Positions 13,801 to 27,500 of a stretch of 64,000 nucleotides of DNA are shown here, piece by piece. The notes beneath the pieces are model-generated. The model searched no databases. It saw nothing but the letters and a program-made list of their open reading frames with translations, and had not been told where the DNA came from. Position numbers and translations under genes: made by a program. Each line of letters begins with the position of its first letter. The stretch's first letter is position 1. Source of the stretch: Sinonovacula constricta (taxonomy: Eukaryota > Mollusca > Bivalvia > Cardiida > Solecurtidae); the NCBI GenBank assembly GCA_007844125.1, contig CM017567.1:39139440-39203439 (forward strand). Reading direction: 5' to 3'.

Positions 13801-15476
13801 AAAACAGTTAACTGCATTTATACAAATAGATAATCACTTTTGTTAACTAACCAAGGCAGTTAAAGTTATCCAATAGTAAGGGAATAACCAAATGTTAATC
13901 TTAACCAGTGCTGATATTTATTGTCAGTGTTGTAAAAGATTTCAACATGCAGTTTCGACTCCAAATAGAGCGGGCATTTTGTAAATACAATATTAATAAG
14001 CATCGACAAAACATCCGTACCCGGATTCATTGTGAAAACGCTAGAAAGGTCATTTTGTAAAACGTATATTTTAAACAATTATCAATAAAGTTCAGTTTGT
14101 ACCTCGACTTTTGCTAACTCAAATAAAATCAACTTGTACCCACATTTCCCAGGTACTAATGTGCAATTTCGACTACGATGGAGCGGTCATTTTGTTAACA
14201 AGATTCACGAAGAGGGAAAGCTACTGAACGCCGTCCTGCCCTACCCTATCCAGTTTAAAGACATCCAAGATGACGGCGTACTTTACAGCGAGAAGTGAGA
14301 ACATAGTGAATGATATACACCACAAACTCATTATTGGTTATAAAACAATAAGATTCCAAAGTTTCTGAACACACACATATACACACACGCACGCACACAT
14401 ACACACGTACGCACGTACACACTTGTGTTTTGTTATGAGGTGTAAAGCACACAGTAAATAACTTTTAAAGTTTTAAACAAATGGAGCCAATCGGTAAAAT
14501 AGCGGTCATGTGACATAGCTGCCCAACTACTTACATATAATAGTACAGTGTACCTCGTATGTAATTCTGTTGTATTGGTGCATACATTATTGAGTATGTT
14601 CTCTCTGAAAGGTTTGTCAACGCCTCGCTGGACGCTCCTACAGAATACATAGAGGGACAACGTACCCGAGCTGCCATCACAAACTTTCATGGGATAGTGA
14701 AGTTTGAGACAGGCAAAGTACTGGAAGAAAAGGACACTGAGCCGGATCAATGGGACGCCGTACAACCATTAGCTGAAGAAAGGATAATCAGCATGTCTCT
14801 GAGAGATGGTGAGTTGCAGCTATTGATTGATCTCTTGAGAGCGGTGACTCTTATGGAATGCATTTTGTTATGGGGACGATAGTGTAGCCGAAAATTACAA
14901 GAAATCGCAACTGTTCTGTGAGTCCGATAAAAAAATAAGAAAAAAAAACTTTTTTTTTTCTAAAAATGTAATTTGCAACAATAAAATTTAGCTTGTACTT
15001 ATGAAAAAGAAGCAGCCATTTTTAAGAAGTCGTTGCTCTGAGAGTTTGTAGGTTGTAGCTATTGACTAAATATTGGTGCCGCGCTTATGAACGGTGCCTT
15101 TTATGGAATGCATTTTGTTATGGGGACGATAGTGAAGTGGACAAAAACCGGAAATCGCAGCTGTTTTGTGAGACTGTTTTCAGAAAAAAGAGCCGGATAT
15201 TCCGTTTTTTGTTACAGTGTAGCCTGCAACAATAAAGTGAAGCTTGCAATTATGAAAAGGTAGACGACATTTATGTTACCTCCCAGTTGTTGGGCGACGT
15301 TTTGTTTAACAAAAGAAACTGAGTATGTTGTTGTTAACAATGCAGCTTGTAAGCAAGTCTAGTTTCCATTAGAGTCACGGTTCGTTACTCTAAAATATTT
15401 AAGCAACGAATCCCCAGTTTAACAGAGTCTTTATCACACAGCCTAGCCATTATCTCGTTTAAAGCGCATGCTCTCA

Positions 15477-15548
<72 letters not shown>

Positions 15549-18500
15549 GCGGCGCCTTGGGTTTCTCACGTCATGTTTTTTTCTTTGTATGTAAAATGTT
15601 TCTGTGGTTTCTGTGGCGGCCATTGCCAAACTGTTAAAGTCATCGATTCATTGCCACTTACAGCCTCCCGTGAGCACGCACATATGACGTGGATGCACAT
15701 GTGCGTTGTGCTTCCCGCTCGTTGTGTTAATGCCTCTCGCTAGGCGCGGTATGCGCTTCCGCCGTAGTTCTGCATTGTTACGCGTGTTTGGAATGCTTAT
15801 TTAAGAAAACATATCTCACAATTATATTAAATGAAGAAGATGAAGATGATGATGAAGAAGAAGAAGAAGAAGAAGAAGAAAAAGAAGAAGAAGAAGAAGA
15901 AGAAGAAGAAAAAGAAGAAGAAGAAGTAGAAAAAGAAAAAAGAATAAACGATGATGATGATATTTGTGATGATGATAATGATTATGATGAGAATGATATT
16001 TCTGCTCAATAAACAGGAGACAAAGTCAGACTGTGGGTACGAGCGACAGACATCATGGGTAACAAGGTGACTGACAAGACAATCGTGGGTATTGACCGTA
16101 CTGCCCCAACGATGTCTGACAGTTCATTTACCAGGGCACAACATTCGTTCACGGAGAATGTGAAAGATTCCTCATTTGTTTTTAGCTCCAAGTAAGTAAA
16201 CTGCAATATATATCTATGTATACTTTTGGGTTACATGTCACAATGCTTTCAGTATTTTGATCATACTCAGCATTTTTCATTTGTTGATTTTAGACACCAC
16301 TTTAGTTCTTTGCTTTTACATAAACCCCTCAGAACATTGATAATAAAATGTAATTTGATAATACACAGTCCTTTAAGCACTTTGATTATATAATTTCAGT
16401 GTCAAGGTGGCAACGTCTGACGATGAGAGTGGAGTGTACCGTATTGACTTCAAGATCTGGATGACCATCAATGGTCGGGAATTTCTACACAGTCGATGGT
16501 CAGAGGATGCCAACTCTGCCCCTGTGAGACGTTTTATCGTATACATGTATTTTAAAATGCAGTACATTTTAGTAAGGCAGTAAACTGAAATTTACCATGA
16601 ATACAAACTATGTTACGTTTTATTCTTTTAATTTGATCTATTGAAATTTGTCTATATGTATGTCTTGGTTGTTTGGTTCCATTTCAGATACCAAATCCTA
16701 ACTGCAAAGGAACTTTTGGGAACAGATGTTTTATTCCCCAGCAATCAATCGACATCGACAACTGTCGCTTCATAGTCAACAAAACTGACCTGGACAATGC
16801 CTCGGCGCGGCTGGAGGTTGCCGGTGTGAACCAAGCTCTTCTCTCAACGTCCACCAACTTCTCAGTAAGCCGATCAAGTTGTGGTCGTTGTAATTCTCGT
16901 CAGAATCGTCCGTATCCATCACATCGAGCATCATCGCAAGCATTATCGCTAAAGTCAGCGTTTTCTGTTAGCACTTTGATCTTTGATTTTACACAGAACT
17001 CTAAGCACTTTGATTTAGAATGCTAATCCTATTATGTTCTTGCATAATCTTGGTATCAAAATTTATGTGTTGGTGTTTTGTAGGTTGGACCTGTTAACAA
17101 ACTAGGAGGACTGGAAAAATGTAAGTGGACTTTATTTTCGTTTTCTTCCGTCCTTTGAAATTCAACTATCAGTTTGTGTATGTAATTGTATTTGTATCGT
17201 ACCAGGTCACTTACGTTCTTCAGCGAAGATATTATTGTATGCTTATCTTTCTAATCTTTCTAATGCTACTTGCAGTGTTACTCGATTAGATAACATTGGG
17301 TTCCAGTCATATTATCATGGTGTTGGCCTACAAGCACATGAATTGCATTTACTTTAGGGTAATAATTAAATATCAAACACTAACCATAATGTTTTTCAAA
17401 ATGTCTTTGTATGTCTTAGGAATGGAAATTGTGCGTTTGCTTTCATTGATACTGGCGTTGGTGTTTTGTCGTGTACGTTGAGCTACATAAATATTGCTTT
17501 ACCGACAAAGCGGCTACACATGTCATTTTAGCAATGTTATACTCTTATACTCTTATGACAAGTAGATCGGTTAATAAGTAAGTAATTTAATATGTGTACT
17601 TACTGTTCTTGTTCTAGATTCGGGTCCGACTAATATCCGGACAGAAAATCCGACGGCTAACGGCTTTCGGGTCAGATGGGATTTACCGGAACACCCGTCG
17701 TGTTACGGCATCGCTGACATTGTCATTATTATCATCAAAACCGTATGTTATCATGATTATTACACCTTGATTAAAATATTCTATATCAACCGATTCAACT
17801 TAATAGTATGTACATCTTCCGTATTCCTCATTGTCTTGCGTTTCTGGCAATTCACGGTTTAAACACAGGTTCTTGTCCAATTATCTATCTGTAGTGGGTT
17901 TGTTTTGTTTTTGTTTATACCGCAGCGACCAATTATGATCATTATAGCAATGTCCAGGTTTGTGGCGGAGGAATATCCCAGACAAATGTCAGGGTAGAAC
18001 CATCGGCGCACCGTAAATCAGCTGAAAGACCTTCGATCCGAACGGGACTCGAACCAACACGGTGAGAGTCTAAGCTGTCAAGGAGTTACAAATCGGCGAC
18101 TCTAGAACTATGCCACTGACGCCCCCGTAGTGGGTTTGACCAAACCGTTTTGCCCAATGTTACATGTACGATCGGTGTCGCTATATAAGTTTATTTATAA
18201 AATGGCACGTTTACTAAACGACGAAATGGTGTAACAGAAAAAACAGGCCAGCAACAAACTAGTACAAAAATGTTTTATTTTAATAAACAATTAAATCTAT
18301 GGCGTAATAAAACAATTACAAATAAATGAGACAAAATTTTTATAAATCAAAATAAATGTTAGCTTACAGTTTGTCCCTTTAGGAGTTGTCCCTTTAATAG
18401 TCCAATTAATAATCCAACGTCGAATAATCCTGAAGAGTTTTCGGTAGAATGACATCGTAGATAAGCACAGTTGAAATAATCCAAAGGTAGAACAATACAC

Positions 18501-21500
18501 GAATGTAAATTATATAATTCCAAATCCAACACAATAATATTTATATCACTGTAGAATATAGTAAGTCCACGTAATTTTCAACACAGAAAGATTTAAGATA
18601 GAAGCTGCAAGTATTTCCAAACTATATGTCCAATCTCTAAAGCAAACTTTATATCCAAACTTCCAAACATAACTTTTGATCGGCAAACACGCCCTAATAT
18701 ATACACAAAAGAATTTCCAGAACATTCAGGAACCCAGAACATTCTCGAAAATCAGTTAAAAATAAACAATTGAACTTTCTAGCATGATCCTTTTCTTCTA
18801 GCAGTTACGCGAATGCTACGTCATCAAAACCACAACGGTAAACAACCCTTAACCAGACTAGCGTTACCTTAAACGCTGGTATACTATTATACATAACACC
18901 AGAAACAATAGATGCTTTTTTCCCGTGACATGACTTCGGTTACCTTCCTTTACTGCAGGATGCCACCGGAAGAGATGTGCAGGAGGTCTATTCAACTTCT
19001 GGCACAGCGACATACTTCGACATCTTGGGCCTTGAGCCAGAAACAACTTACTCACTCAAATTTAGCGTGAAAGGCATCGGAGATTCCGAAACAGACTTCA
19101 AAGCACAGACGGGTTTGTGAACATATGTTTGTAAACATTTGTTTGAACAAACTGATATGACTCTTTTCGTTAATAAGGACAAAAACTTCAATCCCTTTGG
19201 GGTATATATTTGTTAGATATGTATAGTTACTGTATATTTTTCTTCTAATGTTTTAATATTGAAAAAGCTTTAGACTGCAATTTGCCCAACGAATAACCAA
19301 TAAACGACTAGACCCAAAAATAGAAACTATTCCACCGGATTTGACCATCTCAAGGACGCTATCAATTGACACATTTTAAAATGTTAACATTTAACAGATT
19401 CGACATACAGAGAAATTATAATAGCCTATTTTCTATTGCTTTATACCCATAACTTTACAATTTGTTTGTTGGGTTTATCGTCCCACCAACAGTATTTCTG
19501 TTATCTAGAGACGGTGTCCACTTGAAGCAGATACAGTATTGCCTTCACTGTGTATAGCATGCCATGAACACCTTGCATATTACCACACCCAGTCACATTA
19601 TCCTGACACCGGGCCAACCAGTCGTTGAACTACCCTTATATTTGCTTGAGCGTAAGTAGCGCTATACCATTACCATTTTAACGACTTTGGTATGTCGCAC
19701 CCCGGGATCGAACCCTCGGCCTCCCGTACCTGGAGCCGACGCTATTCCGAGTGCGCTACCAGGACCGGTAAACTTAACAGTACAATGCATCATCGACAAA
19801 ACTGATCCCAATTGCAGGCAACAGATTTTCAGGCATATGGCAGTTAAATGTTTATCGGATATGCCCATTGACCTCCCGGGGGGTGTGGTTAAATTTGCTC
19901 TATCGATCGGACAGTTCTATTTTGCGAAATAAGTTAAAAATAAATAAATATGGATATGTGTTGTGAGAAAAAGAAACAACAACTCATAAACAAAGTATAA
20001 AGATGAAATGTGATTATTCTAATACAAAGTAAATAAAAAACACTCTACACAAAAGAGATTACTTAAACGTATCAACACGAAAAGCATGAAATCACGAAGA
20101 AAGTTGAATGTGTTGACATTACATGCAACATGACATCGTCATTGACATCATGTTTTGCTAACGGAAGACAAATTCTACTTGACTTGAAAATTGTTTTCTC
20201 TTTTAATCGATTGTTGCAAAAATAGTTTTATTTTGAAACTACGGAAAAATAGACAATTTTATGGATATGAAGTGGCAACATACATGGTAGGCATGAATGT
20301 CCTTGGGAAATGGCAGGTAAAATGCACCAAATCACTTGACCTATGTGGTGTTCGTTGTTCTTTATTTTCATCAAGTATGAGATATGATTAAATACAAAAC
20401 TATGATATGTGTAAATTATTTGTTCTGAATATATTTTTTCAGAATATGGGATGTTATTTAACCGCCAAAAATATGCTTTCTACAACATTTGGTTTGCATG
20501 TGAATACCGTTTTCCAGCGCCTTTTCAAATTTTCGTATATGTTGCAAAACTAGCAGAAATTTGCCATATTCCTTATTCATGATTACAACAATGTTACCTG
20601 TGTATTGTGGCGGTCGTCAAAAATCTCCCAGTGCATGTAATCTATGTTGTCATTTAATTCATCCCATGAAGATTGTAACGTGTCCTTTTCTTTGATGGGC
20701 ATTTGACTTTGGTTCCTTCATTCCATCTACAAATAAACCAAATATTACAACCATTTGTACTTCCCTGGTATTTTTTTCTATGATTCTAAAGGTAATTCAT
20801 TTAAAAAATTACTATCTTCCATTTTGTGTAGTTCTTCTAATGGAAATGATACTTCCCTCTCTTCTAGATACCACGTGGACATTATTTTTTAATTACGTCA
20901 CTGACGACGTCATATCTTATCTATGAAAAGGTCAGCGCTTGGACATTTTTTATTCCAATAGATCGGTTTTCTTTTCATTCCTTGTATTTGAGAAACCCCT
21001 CAGGAAGTGGGAGATTAGAGCTCTGTAAAACCGGTTTAAGCACCCACTTTTGCCGACTGATCGTTCCAAGGCGTTAACTGTTGGGTTCGCTCTTTTTGTT
21101 TAGAACGTCGGGAGGTCGCGGGTTCAAACCCCGGCCGGGTAAAACCAAAGACTTTAAAGTTGGTAGTAGTGGCTTCCCTCCTAACGCTCTGGGCTAATGG
21201 GACAGCATTACGCCTGACTCGCTGGTGTTAGTGTAATGGACCGGCTCAATCCCTGGGCACCTCATAAGTGCCCCAGTGCTATAATGATAGAAATATTGCT
21301 GCACAGTATCTGCAAAAATTTTGTTTAATGACTCATCACAACTTTGTTCTTGATATTACATTTGACTTGTTTGTCCTGTGTCAGATTTTGGTAGAATACC
21401 TTCGTCCTGTGCCATTTCAGATTTTGTTAGAATACCTTCGTCCTGTGCCTTTTCAAATTTTGGTAGAATACCTTCGTCCTGTGCCTTTTCAGATTTTGGT

Positions 21501-24500
21501 AGAATACCTTCGTCCTGTGCCTTTTCAGATTTTGCTATATATTGAAATGCTTATAAGACTTATATTGCCTTATTATTAAGAATGTTACGTTCATTGATTG
21601 TTTTTCCCGAACCTTAAAATCCATTGTTAACTGTATTTCTAGGATCACCACCATCCGGAGGCATTGGTACGGGAGCCATCGTGGGTGTGGTTGTGGGTAG
21701 GTGACCTTTTTTTTTTTTAAAAAAAAATATTGATTAGTTGTAACGTTGTTCTATCGTTAGTCACATTGTTGTTGCTGCTTCTGATAATGATGACATTCTT
21801 ATGATGGTGCTCTTCACAGGTCTTCTTTTGGCATGTTGTCTGGCTGTCGCCGTGCTGTTTGTACTGATGAGGAAGGGGATAATCCATCCTCAGGAAAGAG
21901 CGAGAGAAATCCGACGTGCCGTCACTGTTAAAGCTCGGTCCATGCGTAGACGGACAAACCAGCACGTCTTTGCTAACGCCGGATATGAGGTCAGTTGACG
22001 CCTAAATGCCGTAATCTGGAGTAAACTGTTAAATGGTTAGCAAACATGTAACATACAAACACACATTTAACTAGCATTTTATAAATGAAGAGGTACATTC
22101 AATACGTTCGGACCCTACGTAGACGGACACTCCAGCACGTCTTTGCTAATATGAGGTCAGTTGACGTCTACGTGTGGCTGGCGTGAACTTTCACACGCGT
22201 TGATATTAACAAGGGAGTTAATTTTAAAAGCGCTGATACTACGCATTGCTAGTATAAATAGCAGATACATTTCATTGTTTCCATTAAACTAATATTTACA
22301 TAAAACTATGATGTTTTGAACTGGAAATATGACAAAGTCCTATGAGCATTGCAACACAATAATTGAAAAGGTACAGGACTAAGGTATTCTCATGAAAGCC
22401 AAATGTAAAAGTCAGAAGAAATCTGTGACGAGTCATTAAGCAAATTGAGCAAACCCAACAGTAACCGCATTGAAACGGTCAATCGGCAAAAGGGACCGAC
22501 TGAGGTGCTTAAACCGGTTTTACAGAAAACATGTATACTTTATGTAACTAGCTTCTCTATTGAAGTAATTGTGTACTTCAGTATTGTTTATAAATAGATG
22601 AGAAAGTTTATGAGAAAGTTAAGAACATTATGAACCGTCCATAGACTTGAGCGAACCCTGTTATCTGGAAGTACGACCGGCCGCAATAGCTCAGGTGGTA
22701 GAGCGTCGGCTTGCGGATCGGGAGGTCGTGGGTTCGAACCCCGGCCGGGTCAAACTAAAGACTTTAAAGTTGGTAGTAGTGGCTTCCCTCCTAACGCTCG
22801 GGGCTAAAGGGACAGCATTACGCCTGATTCTTCGGTGTCAGTATAATGGACCGGCCGGGTTCAGACCTTGGGCACCTCATAAGTGCCCCTGTGCTATAAT
22901 GATAGAAATGTCGCTGCGCAGTATCGGCAAAAATGCCGGCTTGTCCCATCCATCCCATCCCTGTACCGTATGTTCCGTGTTATAATCCGCAATTGAATAT
23001 AAGACAACAATGCCTTTTTCACTATTTATTCAGCAATGGTGCTTTCACACTGCATACTAAACTTACATTTCCAGAATTAATTCGTGTAACTGCTGACAGT
23101 GACCCTTTCTTTTCTATCCGCATTTCAGGCCCGCCAGAGTGACTTGTATACATACGGTATTGAGGATGTCGAAGGCTGTACACAATGGCAACTCGACCGG
23201 AATGACGTCACCTTAGAGTCCCTACTCAAGGCCGGTCACTTCGCCAACATCTACACCGCCCGAATGAGAAGTTATAAATACAAGGTCGTTGCTAAGTTGT
23301 TGAAAGGTGAAGGTCAAGCTTGGTCTTTTTGTTTTTATTGTAGTACTTTATTAAAAATATAAACTGTTATCGTTGATGTGATAGCTTTCAATTGGCTTAA
23401 ACGATTTTGCGTTATGAAATTGTTAAAAAATGAAATTGATACATTTCATATCACATAGATTTTTAGACACGGTACACATTTTAACAATTAAACTAAAGTG
23501 TGATGTATTTGTTTTCGAAACGGTGATTGTTTACATTTTCAAGATACAACAAAAAACATTTTCCGTCCGTCCGCCAGTTATATATTTAGCAACTGTTAGA
23601 AAGCAGTTCATCGCCATGAAACCTCGCACAATCAGCGATAACCATTTGCAAATTTTGACATACTGGTCATGTTGTAAAACAAAGGTCAATGTCGCTGTTC
23701 AATGTTAAAGTCATATTGCTGTTGCCATTTTAATACTGTAAATGATTTCACGGAACATAAGAGGTATATCTTCCTGGAACCCTTATAGTCACACTGCACA
23801 CTCCGATAGATCACAGGAATGTTGTTAAACATGCTTCATCAGCATGATCAACAATAAAGGGGAAGATCGCATTTCAAAGACATACGTCTGTGTAACACCA
23901 TTTACATAGGATGTTATTTAGCTTTTAATTTCAAATTCTTTAAATAGTACATGTATGAGTGCTTGAAATTAAGTATTAAAATTAAAGAGCCAACGTCATA
24001 TTGTAGTTTAAATACGTGACGGAGAGAACTTTATTTATTTTTAAATTATTGTCTCACGTTCGATCTGACGTAAATACTTAATATTCTGTAATTGCACTTG
24101 GCGATGTTCTATACTTTGAGATTATAACGTCTTAAAAAAGCTGAACGCCGTCGCGACAAAGATATTTTTCATCTTAAGACAATCCAATAAGTGGAGAGAC
24201 ACGTTGTATACATATAAAGTGATGATCGGAGCGATTCATTGAGAACTAATATTCATTCTTTAGTGTGGTTCATGACAGTTTGTGATTATTTGATCTTCAA
24301 TTAAAAATAACAAAAAAGACATTTTGCTAACTGTCGACTCAGTCGCTATAGGATAAGTAACTTCTTACAGAAAACTTCACGGCTGAAGACACCACCGTGA
24401 TGAGAGCAAAGATGAACTTCGCCGGCAAGAAAGTTGGAGACCATCCGAATATTCTCAAGTTTTTAGGCGGGGTCGTGAGCGACACAACACGTACGTCTAT

Positions 24501-27500
24501 ATGGCATTGTGTTTCTTTGCCTTCGCCATTTGGAGTATTGTTGAAGTGCATTATAGTATACCCATGTCCTCTGTGTGTCCGCTGTGCGTCCATGGAATTT
24601 TCTTCTCCGATCGATAACTTATGCTGGACATATTCGATTAACATCGCAAGTCAGCTGGAAGACCTTCCCACATTAAGTCCTTCGCCCCGACCGGGACTCG
24701 AACCCACGCGGTGAGAGGCGAATAAGTCAGAGGAGTAACAAATCGTCGATTCTACCACTACGAAAAACGGGCACCACCACCCCCACTCTATCTGTTTTTA
24801 TAAGACCTTTTTCTTATTATCCTTATTCAATGCTTTCAAGCTTACATTTACCGTGTATATACCGTCAGCCTTAGAGTTATCGCAGACTTTGATGAAGCAT
24901 CTTTAAAGGACATTCGGTGTTTCCACATATTGCATGTACTCCATGAAGGTAATATCATACATAATGGTAATTTTATATAAATATATTATTTAAAAAGTTT
25001 TACCATGTGTTTGCAATATTTTTGAATCAGAGACCTCGAGTTTATTGCGTGCGGTTGGGCTAAAAAAATTCCAAAATGCCCCTGAAACGCCATTGTTTCA
25101 TAACATTTTCAATATTTTTAATAGTTGAGTGTTCTACGGATAATACTCGAGACACTGGATAAAATATATTATTCAGGACTGTTTTATATTGTTAACACAT
25201 TTCTTAATTCAAATCCACTGTATTTGAGTCATAATCCAGCATTTGATTCTTTCTATAAGGCATATTAAATGTTCCTAGTATTATTGATACTTGTTTTTAT
25301 ACTTATTTAAGTTGATAATAATTTATTTTGAACCTGGCCTGTTTCCAGTGGGACCATTCATCTTATATGAGTACTGCGAGAAGGGTACGCTTCGAGACTA
25401 CCTGGTCAGCAACCAAGGCAAAGTGACTGTGGACGTCCAGGAGAATCTGTTCCGATTCTGCCTAGAAATTTGTAAAGGCATGTCGTATTTAGCCAGCAAC
25501 CAGGCGAGTTTATTACATTAATATTGTTTTTTAAATAAATTTACGTTATTAGTCCTATAAAAAAGCCCCTGCCACGTTCAATAACACGACGGCCTGCTTT
25601 AAATCAGTGCCAATATCAATATCACTTTTTCGGCGCCGGGAAATATTGTCAATTTTCAAACATTCACGGCATAAATTGGAAGTGTTTAGCCGAATGTGTC
25701 ATTTTACAACGTGTAGATTTCACAAAAACACAAACACGCATTTTATGACTTGGATAAATGCAAAACTAAGTATTAAATGTGAAATGTTATAAGCACATGT
25801 AATTATTATTTAATAAAAGTGTCAATAAATAAGTGATTTGATATTTGCCCTGTTATCTGCCCGCATCACTTATCACTTATTTATTAACATATAATAAAAA
25901 CTTTCGTGTGTATGCCTCCGTTGCCGAATTGGAAGTTATTTGTTACATCACGACCTCTTAAAATGTTTGTTTCCTGATTGGATGAGGCCTTTTGTGAGGT
26001 GATCAGCCCCCAGTTCTATGGTTCGCCGGATTTCGCTCAGATTGTGAAATAGGGTTCAATACCGTCAAAGTTGCTTGCAAATATGTGAACTTCTAGCTCC
26101 TAATTGTTGATAAACTTCATTCTCTTACTCAAAAATCTTAGGATGGATTTATCCGAAGTTCTTTATCCTTTATATATTTGCTTATCGCTTGCCTTGTTGT
26201 TGTTTCAACAGATTGTGCATCGGAGACTGGCGGCCCGAAACATTCTACTGACGCTGACGAACGAAGTAAGGATTTACGGATTTGGTCCTCAGCCTAACGA
26301 GGAAGATGGCGCCGACGCTGAAACCGCCAAGAAAGTTGGTCTCACATAAAGTTTTGTTGTTGTTTGATTTTATGTATATTTTAATGTTCGTCAGTTTGCT
26401 CTAAGTAGACCTCGAATATGCATGTATGTTCAAGTGTACGTGCATGTGTGAGTGATAGTATTTGTATCTTCTTTTTTATTATTGTGATATATTTTTATTA
26501 TAAGTGACACAATTGTTGCACCATAACCTGTGACAAAGTTGGCATGCCTTCGTTCAATTTCAAACGCATTATTTAAATATGAAATCACTACGTAAATTGT
26601 TTAATAATTCCTAAAAGTAAACCCAGGGAAGGTTTGTGCTTGATAGTATACTCAAATCCTAACTGATATAAAATTCTAAATATGCCATCCAAAATAATGT
26701 TATATACGTAACTTAAAGCCAGTCTGCGGTGGAGCAGCGGAAAATACAAAAGTTCCTCGGCCTGATCTGTATTTTTAGTCAAGCAGTCAAACAGACGTTT
26801 TACTCTTTACTAAACACAATCATGTTTCATCTTAATTAACTATACACTCTTATGTCCGATTCGAAATTAACCAAGCCATTGCTCTATTGCCCAGGAACGA
26901 ATATTTCAAACTTTGAATTATTCGATATAAACCAAACATCCGTTGCTGTATTTCCTAGGAGCGGATCCCCATCAAATGGATGGCACCGGAGTGTATGATC
27001 TCAACTAAAGACGCCTCAGAAAAGAGCGACGTCTGGTCATTTGGAATCGTCGTGTGGGAGATCTTCAGTCTAGGTAATGGCTGGTGCTGTTGTCGATATT
27101 GTGGTTGATTATGTTATAGATGTTTCCAGCGTTTGGCAACTTTTGTTTTAATTTTGATAGTTTTAATTGATATCAGAATCTCACTTTTGCATCTATAGCT
27201 AAGGGACACATATTCTACAAAGTGCAATTACGCTTGTTATTTATCGTTGAAAACTGTGGTACACCGTCATAGTATGCATTATAAGCTTATACATTATAGA
27301 TATACAAGCAGTAAGTTTAAATGACGAATGTATTGAATATATGTACACAGGCCAGAACCCGTTCGAGAACATCCGGAGCAAGGACCTACCATCTCGAGTC
27401 AAGAAAGGAGAACGTCCCGCCAAACCGGAACAAGCAGACGACACGTACGTTGATTTATAAATACATTTATAGATCTTGACGTTTCTGTATTTAAGTTGCC

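Larger units (their letters stand above)
4229..17120 (+). other. Gene 1 exons for the long unclassified ectodomain
   Basis: Exons 4229-4383, 7128-7284, 8854-8968, 10014-10127, 10633-10841, 13148-13317, 14153-14294, 14612-14808, 16017-16191, 16400-16523, 16688-16864 and 17084-17120, all in phase. Together they encode about 590 residues with several N-glycosylation sequons (for example NFT, NST, NYT, NNS, NAS) and few Cys. Stretches such as [37 protein letters not shown] and [15 protein letters not shown] look like beta-sandwich repeats of Ig/FN3/cadherin type: an aromatic start and a 'D.TAP' linker that often precedes a new beta-sandwich. I therefore infer two or three divergent beta-sandwich modules but cannot name the family. 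The 37-nt exon at 17084-17120 is the smallest in the gene. Confidence 0.8.

Noticed and set aside
14433..14882. ORFs 14433-14765 (-) and 14697-14882 (+)
   Set aside because: The minus ORF is a shadow of the gene 1 exon 14612-14808; the plus one is that exon running on into its intron.
22676..22751. Functional tRNA gene
   Set aside because: Box A and B are present, but a SINE body follows and recurs at 21090-21320, so it is a SINE head.
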